From assembly GCF_046054155.1 (NCBI RefSeq), contig NZ_JBEQCT010000012.1, forward strand, positions 1 through 64,000: a stretch of DNA of 64,000 bases, read 5' to 3'. Under the pieces are notes generated by a model. The model was not told the origin of the DNA. It saw only the letters and a list, made by a program, of their open reading frames with translations, and did not search any database. Origin of the DNA: Celerinatantimonas yamalensis. Lineage in GTDB: Bacteria > Pseudomonadota > Gammaproteobacteria > Enterobacterales > Celerinatantimonadaceae. Both the position numbers and the translations under genes were made by a program. Every line of letters begins with the position of its first letter. The first letter of the stretch is position 1. Positions 1-8,862 of the stretch are shown in pieces.

Positions 1-141
1 TAACAAGGTGTTGGCATGAGATGTGATCCTCTTTAATAGTTTATTGATGAAACACTAAAGAGTAAAACAACATCCATGCCAACTTTTTATAAATTGTAAG
101 GCATTGTTTTTTATACCAATGGTAAAAACAGAGTTGATGAT

Positions 142-217
142 AAAACAACCATCGAGCAAGAAGTTGCCCAGATCGAGCAAGAAGTTGCCCAGCTGAGCAA
201 CTTCTTGCTCGGTTGTT
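142..217. terminator. Hairpin with a duplicated left arm
   Basis: The right arm (GCAACTTCTTGCTCGGTTGTTT, about 197-218) is complementary to both copies of a tandem 21-bp unit on its left. The proximal copy forms a stem of about 14 bp with a short loop. The distal copy can pair equally well and extends the stem through AAACAACC against GGTTGTTT, with a two- to three-base bulge. The A-rich left and T-rich right flanks look like a bidirectional intrinsic terminator, but no adjacent gene is visible on the left, so the role is inferred. Confidence 0.5.
151..192. repeat. Exact tandem duplication, 2 x 21 bp
   Basis: Positions 151-171 and 172-192 are identical 21-bp units beginning ATCGAGCAAGAAG. 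The unit is one arm of the hairpin at 142-217, so the duplication probably arose by slippage within the palindrome. Confidence 0.85.
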
Positions 218-670
218 TACTGCCCACAAATAGCAAAGTAGAGAAACGTCAACACACCCTAAAGTGTGGTCATTGAGTTCTGCAGGCAACAATTTCAATC
301 CATTACAGATTAGTGGTGTGCATTTAATCCCTGCAGAAAACCAAAACAATGTTTTGGCTAGCCTGTCCCATTGAATCCCTTTTATTAGTCGACTCGCTAT
401 AACCATCATCCAACTGAAGATCAGCAAGGGTCGGCAAGTAACGTATCACTTGAATACATTTATGGATGAGAAAGCTGTTTGTCTATTAACTAACGCCACT
501 TAATCTGACCATTTACTTATTCACAGCGCTTGGCAAAGGCAAGGAACTCGCGGAGCTCCATCAGCTTGAAATCATGCACTGCCACGCGAAATTTTATTCC
601 ATGGCCGACAGAACTACGCGGCATTGATCATTTTGACTAAAGCAGTTTATAGTGATGGTATCATTAGGAA

Positions 671-720
671 GCCCCGGTGAGGCTTGGTCACCCACCCTAG
701 GGAGTCAATTCCAGCGGGGC
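671..720 (+). promoter_or_regulatory. Structured leader candidate before the acid phosphatase gene
   Basis: GCCCCG (671-676) pairs with CGGGGC (715-720) to close a 50-nt element. It contains a second small stem (GTGA/TCAC at 677-680 and 688-691) and the palindrome CCCTAGGG. It ends 37 nt before the TTG start codon. It matches no riboswitch family that I recognise, and the fold is a by-eye prediction. Confidence 0.3.
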
Positions 721-757
721 ACGGATCAACGTTAAGTAAATTGAAAAGGATGACATT

Positions 758-1468
758 TTGCGCCACACATTATTAACAGCTACAGCATTACTTACATATA
801 CCTTGTTCAGCGCGGCACATGCCGACCCTAAAACGCCCGGTACGCACAAAGGTTACTCGACCATCGAACTACTCAATGCCGGTATTCCGAAAGGGCTGAC
901 CATGATCTCGGTCGCCGATATCCAAAATGAGTTAAAAGGTAAAAGCCCCATCGCGGTTGGCTTTGATATCGACGATACCAGTTTATTTAGTTCGCCAGTG
1001 TTTTATCGTGGCCAACAAGAGTTCTCACCTAATGGCTATAGCTATCTGAAGAATCAAAAATTTTGGGACAAAGCGAACTGTGGATGGGATAGGTTTAGTA
1101 TGCCTAAGCATATTGCTCAGCAGCTAATTGCCATGCACCAACAACGCGGCGATGACATTTATTTTATTACCGGCCGTACGCCATCTAAATGTCATTTTAC
1201 CACCGACTATTTAAAGAAAGTCTTTCATGTGAAAAAGATGCATGCGGTCATTTTTGCAGGATCTAGCCATACCACATACACCAAAACACCTTATATTAAA
1301 GCCCACAACATCAAGATCTACTACGGTGATGCCGATGGCGATATCATCTCAGCCCGAAAAGCTGGAGCTGAAGGCATTCGAGTGATGCGCGCAGCCAACT
1401 CCAGTTATAAACCGATCCCTGAAAATGGCATCTATGGTGAGCGCATCTTAAAAAATTCGCAGTACTAA
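758..1468 (+). CDS. aphA: Class B (AphA-type) periplasmic acid phosphatase
   Basis: Hydrolyses phosphomonoesters, including nucleotides, in the periplasm; family members are Mg-dependent HAD-fold enzymes and can also transfer phosphate. The 236 residues match the usual AphA length (about 237). An N-terminal signal peptide of about 22 residues ends in A-H-A. The HAD nucleophile motif FDIDDT lies at 69-74 (D70, D72, T74), with FITGR near 137 and the acidic motif YYGDADGD near 188. The start is TTG at 758, supported by a GAAAAGGA ribosome site seven bases upstream; no better ATG precedes the signal sequence. The gene stands alone, and its leader may be structured (671-720). Confidence 0.9.
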   Translation: MRHTLLTATALLTYTLFSAAHADPKTPGTHKGYSTIELLNAGIPKGLTMISVADIQNELKGKSPIAVGFDIDDTSLFSSPVFYRGQQEFSPNGYSYLKNQKFWDKANCGWDRFSMPKHIAQQLIAMHQQRGDDIYFITGRTPSKCHFTTDYLKKVFHVKKMHAVIFAGSSHTTYTKTPYIKAHNIKIYYGDADGDIISARKAGAEGIRVMRAANSSYKPIPENGIYGERILKNSQY

Positions 1469-1885
1469 GTACTAGTCGTTATTCGCGAAAAAAGTTGCTG
1501 GGCAGATGCCCAGCGCTTTGACTGACTTTTTATAGCACAATGCTCAACCTTCTGAGAAAAACACCCGCACTAGCGGCGGGTAGCCCATTGGACGTGAACT
1601 CCACTCACTGCAGTTTATTGATTGTCATAAAATTTTAATAAAAATTCCATAAAATACTTATAACCCCTCGAAGCATTTAAATGCTAGCTTTTCACAAAAT
1701 ATTTATATCGCTATGGTTATGCTCTCTCATATTTGTATTCAACTAGTCAGTTATTGGTGACTAAAGGGATTTGCTCTGATAAGTTGTTTTCCCTAAAAAA
1801 CTAATAAATAACTTACTCAGTCGCACCATCCATAGAGCATCTTGATCTACACTGATGGATAGCCAGTCATGGAGTTAATATTGTA
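1469..1885. promoter_or_regulatory. Intergenic region with the arn operon promoter
   Basis: These 417 bases must hold the arn promoter. An A/T-rich stretch at about 1625-1670 and a short inverted repeat TAGTCA/TGACTA (1744-1749, 1758-1763) are visible. No confident PmrA box (paired YTTAAK half-sites five bases apart) or PhoP box was found. Before arnB, GGAG at 1871-1874 lies eleven bases from the ATG, a long spacing. Confidence 0.35.
1497..1514 (+). terminator. Hairpin after the acid phosphatase gene
   Basis: GCTGGGC and GCCCAGC form a 7-bp G/C-rich stem with a four-base loop, 28 bases after the stop codon. The T-run comes only 12 bases later (CTTTTT), so termination may be weak. Confidence 0.4.
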
Positions 1886-3028
1886 ATGCAATCAGAGTTT
1901 CTTCCATTTTCTCGTCCCGCAATTAGTGAGTCAGATATTGATGCTGTCGCACAAGTGCTTCGTTCTGGCTGGATCACAACAGGTCCGAAAACAAATGCCT
2001 TAGAAGAAGCTTATTGTGATTATCTGGGATGTCGCCATGCAATTGCGCTTTCATCAGCGACCGCAGGCATGCATCTCACCTTGCTAGCACTTGGTATTGG
2101 CCCTGGCGATGAGGTCATTACCCCTTCGCAAACATGGGTTTCTACAGCCAATGTGATTTGTTTATTGGGCGCTACACCGGTATTTGTCGATGTTGATCCA
2201 AACACGTTGATGATAAACGTCGCCGAAACTGAACAGGCCATCACGCCTAATACTCGCGCCATTATTCCGGTGCATTATGCTGGCGCGCCCGCTGATCTTG
2301 ATGCGCTACGAACATTGGCTAAGCGCCACCAAGTTCCCTTAATTGAGGATGCCGCTCACGCCATTGGTACCCATTATCGCGATGAAATAATCGGCCAAAC
2401 AGGAACGGCGATCTTCTCTTTGCATGCCATCAAAAATGTCACGAGTGCAGAGGGCGGCGTGATTGTCACTGATAATGATGACTTAGCAGAAAAACTGCGG
2501 ATGCTGCGCTTTCATGGCTTAGGCGTCGATGCCTTTGACCGAGACACGCTAGGGCGCAAGCCACAGGCCGAAGTGATTATCCCAGGGTTTAAATATAATC
2601 TGCCCGATATGAATGCCGTGTTAGCATTGGGACAATTTGCTCGCTTGGGTGACATCAACCAAAAACGTACCGAATTAGCCCAACACTACCTTGATGCCTT
2701 CCAAGGCTCCCCACTGCAACCGCTACAAGTGCCGACCTACCCACACCAACACGCTTGGCATTTGATGATTGTTCGCGTTGACCAAACACGCTGCGGCATC
2801 AATCGAGAACAGTTTATGCAGGCGCTGAAAACGCGCAATATCGGTTCAGGGATCCATTTTCGCGCCATCCATCATCAACAATACTATCGCCAGCGCTTCC
2901 CTGATGTCTCGCTAGCCAACACCGAGTGGAATTCAACTCGATTATGCTCATTACCTTTATTCCCTGATATGACTCAACACGATGTCACTCGGGTTATCAC
3001 CGCCATCAATGAAATACTGGAGAACTAA
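1886..3028 (+). CDS. arnB: UDP-4-amino-4-deoxy-L-arabinose aminotransferase
   Basis: PLP-dependent transaminase of the DegT/DnrJ/EryC1 family. It converts UDP-4-keto-pentose, made by the C-terminal half of ArnA, to UDP-L-Ara4N using glutamate as amino donor, in the cytoplasm. The 380 residues equal the family length. The PLP lysine is K183 in SLHAIKNVTSAEGG, and the cofactor-aspartate motif IEDAAHAIG lies near 153-161. First gene of a seven-gene operon in the canonical enterobacterial order; arnC follows after five bases. Confidence 0.97.
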   Translation: MQSEFLPFSRPAISESDIDAVAQVLRSGWITTGPKTNALEEAYCDYLGCRHAIALSSATAGMHLTLLALGIGPGDEVITPSQTWVSTANVICLLGATPVFVDVDPNTLMINVAETEQAITPNTRAIIPVHYAGAPADLDALRTLAKRHQVPLIEDAAHAIGTHYRDEIIGQTGTAIFSLHAIKNVTSAEGGVIVTDNDDLAEKLRMLRFHGLGVDAFDRDTLGRKPQAEVIIPGFKYNLPDMNAVLALGQFARLGDINQKRTELAQHYLDAFQGSPLQPLQVPTYPHQHAWHLMIVRVDQTRCGINREQFMQALKTRNIGSGIHFRAIHHQQYYRQRFPDVSLANTEWNSTRLCSLPLFPDMTQHDVTRVITAINEILEN

Positions 3029-3033
3029 TTATT

Positions 3034-4020
3034 GTGTTAGCGCAAAAAGATATCACCTCCGTATCTGTGGTTATCCCTGTTTTTAATGAACAGGAAAGTT
3101 TGCCCGAGCTGCTTGAACGCACTCAAAGCGCGTGTGCCCAGCTCACCCAAGATTACGAAATCATCCTAATCGATGATGGTAGTAGCGATGGCTCTGCTGA
3201 CTTAATTCAACAAGCAGCCAATCAGCCAGATAGCCACTTTGTCGGCATTTTACTCAATCGAAACTATGGACAACATGCCGCGATAATGGCGGGCTTTGAA
3301 CAATCCAGCGGCGATTTGATCATTACTTTGGATGCCGATTTGCAAAATCCACCCGAGGAGATACCGCGCTTAGTCGAAACCGCTTGCAACGGTTTTGATG
3401 TCGTTGGCACAGTACGCCGTCGCCGCAAAGATTCAATTTTTCGTCGGTTGCCGTCTGCGATTATTAACGGGGCCGTCCGCCGCGCAACTGGGGTACAGAT
3501 GAACGATTATGGCTGCATGCTGCGCGCTTATCGCCGCCATATTATTGAGGCGATGTTACAGTGCCATGAGCGCAGTACTTTTATACCTATTTTGGCTAAC
3601 AGCTTTGCGCGTCGCACCACGGAGATTGATGTGGACCACGCTGAACGCGAATACGGTGAGTCCAAATATGGTTTTATGCGGTTGATTAATCTGATGTTCG
3701 ACTTAATCACCTGCATGACGACAACGCCACTGCGACTATTAAGTTTAGTCGGCAGCGTAATAGCAGGACTGGGCTTTTTGTTTGCCTTCTTACTCTTAGC
3801 GCTGCGGCTGCTCAATGGTCCACAATGGGCCGGCGATGGCGTTTTTACACTCTTTGCCGTGTTATTCATTTTTATCGGCGCACAATTTGTAGGGATGGGG
3901 TTACTCGGTGAGTATATCGGACGCATGTACACCGATGTCAGGGCGAGACCTCGCTATTTCATTCAGCAGATTATTCGTCAAAATCCGCTGAATACTCCTA
4001 ATTCACAAGAGAATAATTAA
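3034..4020 (+). CDS. arnC: Undecaprenyl-phosphate Ara4FN transferase
   Basis: Inner-membrane GT2 glycosyltransferase that moves formylated L-Ara4N (Ara4FN) from UDP onto undecaprenyl phosphate. It has 328 residues. The N-terminal GT-A domain begins VSVVIPVFNEQESLPELLERT and has the metal-binding DADLQNPPEEIP motif near residue 107. Two membrane segments lie near 232-255 and 268-292, as in the dolichol-phosphate mannosyltransferase-like family. The start is GTG at 3034; GGAG at 3019-3022 is the only plausible ribosome site. arnA begins one base after its stop. Confidence 0.96.
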   Translation: MLAQKDITSVSVVIPVFNEQESLPELLERTQSACAQLTQDYEIILIDDGSSDGSADLIQQAANQPDSHFVGILLNRNYGQHAAIMAGFEQSSGDLIITLDADLQNPPEEIPRLVETACNGFDVVGTVRRRRKDSIFRRLPSAIINGAVRRATGVQMNDYGCMLRAYRRHIIEAMLQCHERSTFIPILANSFARRTTEIDVDHAEREYGESKYGFMRLINLMFDLITCMTTTPLRLLSLVGSVIAGLGFLFAFLLLALRLLNGPQWAGDGVFTLFAVLFIFIGAQFVGMGLLGEYIGRMYTDVRARPRYFIQQIIRQNPLNTPNSQENN

Positions 4021-4021
4021 T

Positions 4022-6007
4022 ATGAAAGCAGTCGTTTTTGCCTATCACGATATTGGCTGTACCGGTATCAATCAGCTCATCAAGGCAGGTGTTGAGATCG
4101 AGGCGGTATTCACCCATACCGATGCGCCAAATGAGCAGCTATTTTTTGCCTCAGTCGCCCAAGTCTGTGCTCAGCACAACCTACCAGTCTATGCCCCCCA
4201 TGACGTGAACCATCCGCTGTGGATTGAGCGCATTCAGGCCATGCAGCCTGATTTTATCTTCTCATTTTACTATCGCGATATGCTCAGTCAGACGTTGCTC
4301 GATTGTGCCAGTCAAGGCGCTTACAATCTGCATGGATCGTTGTTGCCTAAATATCGTGGCCGAGCACCAGTCAACTGGGCACTACTTCGCGGCGAGTCAC
4401 AAACTGGCGTGACACTGCACCAAATGAGCGCCCGCGCCGATGAAGGAGATATTGTCGCCCAACAAGCGGTCACAATTGCCCCTGACGATACAGCCCTCAC
4501 CTTACATGGCAAAATCAATCAGGCCGCCGACAGCTTATTGCAAACTGTTTTGCCACAATTGCTCGATGGCAGCGCCACGCATACGCCGCAAGATCATACC
4601 CAAGCGAGCTATTTTGGTCGCCGCAGTGCAGCAGATGGAAAAATTGATTGGCAACAAAGTGCCCAGCAGATCGCTAACCTCGTTCGCGCCGTGACCCAAC
4701 CCTACCCTGGTGCCTTCAGCTTTATCGGCGATCGCAAACTTTTGATCTGGGAAGGCAAAGCCATTGAACAGGCTTCGACTGCCGCACCTGGCACCATTTT
4801 GAGTACTCACCCGCTTCAAATCGCCTGCGGGGATGGCATTTTGCAAATTGAAGCCGGCCAAAGTGAAGGCGGATTATATCTGCGCGCAGCTCAGCTCAGC
4901 CAAGAAATGAGCTTAGCGCAAGGCATGCGATTAGGCACAAAAGCGGCAATGCATGCACATCAAAAACGGACCAAGGTGTTGATCCTTGGAGTAAACGGCT
5001 TTATTGGTAACCACTTAACTGAACGGTTACTGCGCGAAGATCACTATGAAATCTATGGCATGGATATCAGTGCCAGTGCCATTGAACGATTGCTGGAACA
5101 TCCACATTTTCACTTTGTTGAAGGGGATATTAGCATTCACAGCGAATGGCTGGAATATCACATCAAAAAATGTGACGTCATTTTGCCGCTTGTCGCCATT
5201 GCAACGCCTATCGAATACACTCGCAATCCACTGCGCGTCTTTGAGCTGGACTTTGAAGAGAACTTAAAAATTGTACGCTATTGCGTGAAATACCATAAAC
5301 GCATCATCTTCCCATCAACCTCTGAAGTTTATGGGATGTGTGATGATGAGCAGTTTGATGAAGATACTTCACGACTGATTGTCGGCCCAATTAACAAGCA
5401 GCGCTGGATCTATTCGGTGTCTAAGCAGTTACTGGACCGAGTCATTTGGGCCTATGGTAAACAGGATGGATTACGCTTTACCTTGTTCCGTCCGTTCAAC
5501 TGGATGGGGCCACGTTTAGATAGCTTGGACTCAGCGCGAGTTGGCAGCTCTCGGGCGATTACACAGTTGATCTTAAATCTGATTGAAGGCACGCCAATTC
5601 AGCTCATTGATGGCGGTGAGCAAAAACGTTGCTTCACCGATATTAATGATGGTATCGAAGCACTGTTTCGCGTGATCGAAAACAAAAATGGTCGCTGTGA
5701 TGGGCAGATCATCAACATCGGCAATCCAGATAATGAAGCAAGCATTCGTGAGCTAGCCGAAACCTTATTGGCTAAGTTTGAAGCGCATCCGCTGCGTGGT
5801 AATTTCCCGCCATTTGCCGGTTTTAAAGATGTCGAGAGTCGCAGCTACTACGGCGATGGCTATCAAGATGTCTCACATCGCCGCCCAAGTATCAGCAATG
5901 CGCGTAAACTGCTCGAGTGGCAGCCAACGATCCATATGGATGAAACGATCGAGAAAACCCTCGATTACTTCATACAAACAACGGTTGTTCAGGATCCGGC
6001 CTCATGA
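4022..6007 (+). CDS. arnA: Bifunctional UDP-glucuronate decarboxylase / UDP-Ara4N formyltransferase
   Basis: Two-domain cytosolic enzyme. The C-terminal SDR-type domain (from about residue 314) oxidatively decarboxylates UDP-glucuronate to the 4-keto-pentose with NAD. The N-terminal domain formylates UDP-L-Ara4N with 10-formyl-tetrahydrofolate. Visible formyltransferase residues are N102 and H104 in YNLHGSLLPK, and D140 in ARADEGDI. The decarboxylase part shows GVNGFIGNHLT, PSTSEVYG, YSVSKQ, and a conserved arginine in SHRRPSI. The length of 661 residues matches E. coli ArnA (660). arnD overlaps its stop by four bases. UDP-glucuronate must come from a ugd gene that is not in this window. Confidence 0.97.
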   Translation: MKAVVFAYHDIGCTGINQLIKAGVEIEAVFTHTDAPNEQLFFASVAQVCAQHNLPVYAPHDVNHPLWIERIQAMQPDFIFSFYYRDMLSQTLLDCASQGAYNLHGSLLPKYRGRAPVNWALLRGESQTGVTLHQMSARADEGDIVAQQAVTIAPDDTALTLHGKINQAADSLLQTVLPQLLDGSATHTPQDHTQASYFGRRSAADGKIDWQQSAQQIANLVRAVTQPYPGAFSFIGDRKLLIWEGKAIEQASTAAPGTILSTHPLQIACGDGILQIEAGQSEGGLYLRAAQLSQEMSLAQGMRLGTKAAMHAHQKRTKVLILGVNGFIGNHLTERLLREDHYEIYGMDISASAIERLLEHPHFHFVEGDISIHSEWLEYHIKKCDVILPLVAIATPIEYTRNPLRVFELDFEENLKIVRYCVKYHKRIIFPSTSEVYGMCDDEQFDEDTSRLIVGPINKQRWIYSVSKQLLDRVIWAYGKQDGLRFTLFRPFNWMGPRLDSLDSARVGSSRAITQLILNLIEGTPIQLIDGGEQKRCFTDINDGIEALFRVIENKNGRCDGQIINIGNPDNEASIRELAETLLAKFEAHPLRGNFPPFAGFKDVESRSYYGDGYQDVSHRRPSISNARKLLEWQPTIHMDETIEKTLDYFIQTTVVQDPAS

Positions 6008-6912
6008 AACCAGTCGGGCTGCGCATTGACGTAGACACGTTAAAAGGGACCCAAGTTGGGGTCCCTCGTTTATTAGAGATCCTTGAGCGCCACGGCATCC
6101 GTGCTACTTTCTATTTTTCAGTCGGCCCTGACAATATGGGCCGCCATCTGTGGCGACTGATTAAACCTCGGTTTTTGCTCAAATGCTTACGCTCAAACGC
6201 TGCTAGTCTGTATGGGTTGGACATTCTCCTAGCAGGTACCTGCTGGCCTGGCCGCCTCATTGGCAAACATGCCACAGACGCCATACTCGCGGCCCAAAAG
6301 CAAGGTCATGAGATTGGCCTACATGCTTGGGATCACCACGGCTGGCAAGCCAATACTGAACGCTGGAGTGATGACAAGATGCTCGAGCAACTCAAGCGTG
6401 GCTATGACGAATTGAGTCATATTTTGGGTGAACCCGTGCGCACGAGTGCCGCTCCGGGATGGCGAGCCGATCAACGCGTCATCGATCTCAAAGAGCAATT
6501 TAATTTTGACTACAATAGTGATTGTCGTGGCAGCGCCCCGTTTTATCCGCGTTGTAGTGATGGTCACCCAGGCAGTGCCCAGTTACCGGTCAGTGTACCG
6601 ACCTTTGATGAAGTCGTGGGTGGACAATGTACCATCGAACAGTTCAACCCTTTTATCTGTGACGCCATCGAAAACCAACCCTTCGCTATCTATACCATCC
6701 ATGCTGAGGTTGAAGGGATTGTAATGAGCGAGCAGTTTGAGCAGCTTTTAGAACAATTTAAGCAACGACAGATCCAACCGCTGAGCTTGCGTGAGTTATT
6801 GACTCTAACTCCCCCGAGCATCACTACATCAGTTCGCCGCGGCCCATTGCCCGGACGAGAAGGTTGGGTTGGTTGGCAAGGTGAACAAGAGGAACATCAT
6901 GCGTCGTATTGA
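6004..6912 (+). CDS. arnD: 4-deoxy-4-formamido-L-arabinose-phosphoundecaprenol deformylase
   Basis: NodB/polysaccharide-deacetylase-fold metalloenzyme that removes the formyl group from undecaprenyl-phosphate-Ara4FN, committing the lipid carrier to export. It has 302 residues. Metal and catalytic positions visible are D9 and D11 in RIDVDT and the HAWDHHGWQ motif near residue 105. APGWRADQ and TIHAE follow as the later family motifs. The start overlaps the arnA stop as ATGA, and the last 14 bases overlap arnT. Confidence 0.95.
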   Translation: MKPVGLRIDVDTLKGTQVGVPRLLEILERHGIRATFYFSVGPDNMGRHLWRLIKPRFLLKCLRSNAASLYGLDILLAGTCWPGRLIGKHATDAILAAQKQGHEIGLHAWDHHGWQANTERWSDDKMLEQLKRGYDELSHILGEPVRTSAAPGWRADQRVIDLKEQFNFDYNSDCRGSAPFYPRCSDGHPGSAQLPVSVPTFDEVVGGQCTIEQFNPFICDAIENQPFAIYTIHAEVEGIVMSEQFEQLLEQFKQRQIQPLSLRELLTLTPPSITTSVRRGPLPGREGWVGWQGEQEEHHASY

Positions 6913-8551
6913 AAATAAATGGGTATTGCTAATTGGCTTTATCGCATTGTATCTTTTGCCACTGGGCATGCATCCATTTTGGATGCCCGATGAAACCCGC
7001 TACGCGGAAATTAGTCGCGAGATGATTTCAGGAAGTAGTTGGATTGTGCCCCATTTTATGGGGATGCATTACTTTGAAAAACCAGTGCTAGGTTACTGGA
7101 TGAACAACCTAGGCCAGTTAATTTTCGGCCACACTAATTTTGCCGCACGCATTGCTCCAGCACTGAGTATTGGCCTAACGGCACTGATCCTCTATCTATT
7201 TGTCGTCAAAGCCCTTAAAAACGAAGGCAAAGCCTTTTATTCAACATTAGTCTATCTCACCTGCCCACTGGTATTTGGCGTGGGGACTTATAACACTCTC
7301 GACAGCCAACTCACACTGTGGATGAGCGCGGCATTTGCCAGTTTTTATTATGCAATGAGCTCACAAACTCGCAGGCAATTACTCGGCCGCTATGCATTAT
7401 TTGGTCTTTTTTGCGGCGCTGCTTTTATGACCAAGGGCTTTGTCGGCCTCGCGATGTTAGTGATCGCCATCATTCCTTTTATGACCATGATACGCCGCTT
7501 GCCTCAAGTCTTAATCTACGGCTGGATAGCGATGTTAGCCGCGATACTCATCTCGCTACCATGGGCGATTGCAGTGGCGATTCACGCGCCTGATTATTGG
7601 AATTTTTTCTTTTGGAATGAAAATATTCGCCGCTTTGCCGCAAACAATGCCCAGCATATCCATCCGTTTTGGTTCTATATCCCACTGCTATTACCCGCCA
7701 CAATGCCTTGGTGCTTTTTAGCACCAAGTGCGATTAAAAAGAGCCTCGGTGACCCAACCCATCGCTCATTTTTTCTCTATCAAGCCTGCTGTTTTGTGTT
7801 GCCGCTGATCTTATTGTCGATCGCCAAGGGCAAATTGCTGACTTATATTTTGCCTCTGTTCATGCCATTGGCCATTCTAATAGGTTGTGGATTATATGAA
7901 CTGATTAAGTCCAACAGCCGAGTACTGCGTGTAACCGCATGGATCAATGTTGGATTAGGGATATTGCTTGGTGTGGCGCTACTGGTTGCCCAATCTGGAT
8001 GGGTCGGCAAAGGCACCTTGTATCATTCTGCTGAAACAAGCGGTTTTGTGCTCGGGTTGGCTATTTTTATCTGGTGGGCCGTAGTACCACTGATTGGTCT
8101 CAAACGCGGTAAAAATATTGCTCACTATTTAGCTGCGGTACCGCTAGCACTATTTTTTTGTATCCCCTTTGCCTTACCGAGCAAGGTGGTGAACAGCAAA
8201 CTACCCCAAGTTTTTTATACCCAATACTTAACAATGATTAAACCCAATGCTTGGGTCGTGACCAATTCGGTCTCATTGATTGGTGATATCGGTTGGCAGC
8301 TTGATCGTAGTGATATTGACCTGCTAAATAGCTATGGTGAATTGCATTATGGCGTGAAGCATAGCGCCAAAAAACGCTACTACACTTATGCTCAATTTGC
8401 CGATGCGTTAGCCATCCGTCGTCAACACCAACAGGTGGTCTTAGCCATGCATGCCAACGCGAATGACGAGTTGTTTAGCAAATTGCCCGCACCCACTTTA
8501 AAATTTAATGATGGTCGCTTCTATCTGTACATTTATCAGCAGCACCCATGA
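6899..8551 (+). CDS. arnT: Lipid A L-Ara4N transferase
   Basis: Integral inner-membrane GT83 enzyme that transfers L-Ara4N from undecaprenyl phosphate to lipid A phosphates on the periplasmic side, reducing binding of polymyxin and cationic peptides. The start at 6899 (MRRIENKW) is chosen over an upstream in-frame GTG because AAGAGGA lies six bases before it; this gives 550 residues, the family length. The first periplasmic loop holds MPDETRYAEISREM, the family's acidic active-site motif. About 12 hydrophobic segments are followed by a soluble C-terminal domain from about residue 450. Confidence 0.96.
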   Translation: MRRIENKWVLLIGFIALYLLPLGMHPFWMPDETRYAEISREMISGSSWIVPHFMGMHYFEKPVLGYWMNNLGQLIFGHTNFAARIAPALSIGLTALILYLFVVKALKNEGKAFYSTLVYLTCPLVFGVGTYNTLDSQLTLWMSAAFASFYYAMSSQTRRQLLGRYALFGLFCGAAFMTKGFVGLAMLVIAIIPFMTMIRRLPQVLIYGWIAMLAAILISLPWAIAVAIHAPDYWNFFFWNENIRRFAANNAQHIHPFWFYIPLLLPATMPWCFLAPSAIKKSLGDPTHRSFFLYQACCFVLPLILLSIAKGKLLTYILPLFMPLAILIGCGLYELIKSNSRVLRVTAWINVGLGILLGVALLVAQSGWVGKGTLYHSAETSGFVLGLAIFIWWAVVPLIGLKRGKNIAHYLAAVPLALFFCIPFALPSKVVNSKLPQVFYTQYLTMIKPNAWVVTNSVSLIGDIGWQLDRSDIDLLNSYGELHYGVKHSAKKRYYTYAQFADALAIRRQHQQVVLAMHANANDELFSKLPAPTLKFNDGRFYLYIYQQHP

Positions 8552-8862
8552 TTATTGTTTTACTCGGCCTCACGTTGCTACTAACAACCAGCGGCCAACT
8601 TCTGCAAAAACAAGCCGTCAGTGGTTCACACCACTGGCGGGCTTTAATAGCGGCTATAGGTTGTTTAGGGCTCGGTGCATTATGCTGGCTGGCTGTTTTA
8701 CAAAAACTACCCGTTGGCCTTGCTTACCCCATGCTAAGCCTTAACTATGTGCTGGTAATGCTTGCATCGCGCTGGCTCTTTCAGGAATCGGTCAATCGCC
8801 GTCAGTGGCTCGGAGTAATATGTGTGGTGATCGGTGTGGTCATTTTAGGTGGTCATCTATGA
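8548..8862 (+). CDS. arnE: Ara4N-phosphoundecaprenol flippase subunit ArnE
   Basis: Small multidrug-resistance-like membrane protein of 104 residues with four predicted helices. With ArnF it moves undecaprenyl-phosphate-L-Ara4N across the inner membrane. Typical features are the GLAYPMLSLNYVLVMLASR segment in helix 3 and the short C-terminus ending in a hydrophobic helix. It overlaps the arnT stop by four bases (ATGA) and the arnF start in the same way, so the three are translationally coupled. Confidence 0.93.
   Translation: MIIVLLGLTLLLTTSGQLLQKQAVSGSHHWRALIAAIGCLGLGALCWLAVLQKLPVGLAYPMLSLNYVLVMLASRWLFQESVNRRQWLGVICVVIGVVILGGHL

Larger units (their letters stand above)
1..757. other. Gene-free region upstream of the acid phosphatase
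   Basis: No convincing gene is seen in these 757 bases. The longest open frame, on the minus strand at 41-427, is cysteine- and leucine-rich and runs through the hairpin and tandem repeat at 142-217, so it is judged spurious. The region holds the repeat-hairpin at 142-217 and a compact inverted-repeat structure at 671-720 just before the phosphatase gene; both are listed separately. Confidence 0.6.

Noticed and set aside
41..427. 128-codon open frame on the minus strand
   Set aside because: Low-complexity, cysteine-rich, reads through the duplicated hairpin and has no ribosome site or recognisable domain.
505..627. Possible decayed coding remnant (LGKGKELAELHQLE)
   Set aside because: Short, no start or ribosome site, and no family recognised; not enough to call a pseudogene.
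1621..1680. PmrA or PhoP box for arn
   Set aside because: The A/T-rich sequence has TTTAATA-like pieces but no properly spaced pair of half-sites.
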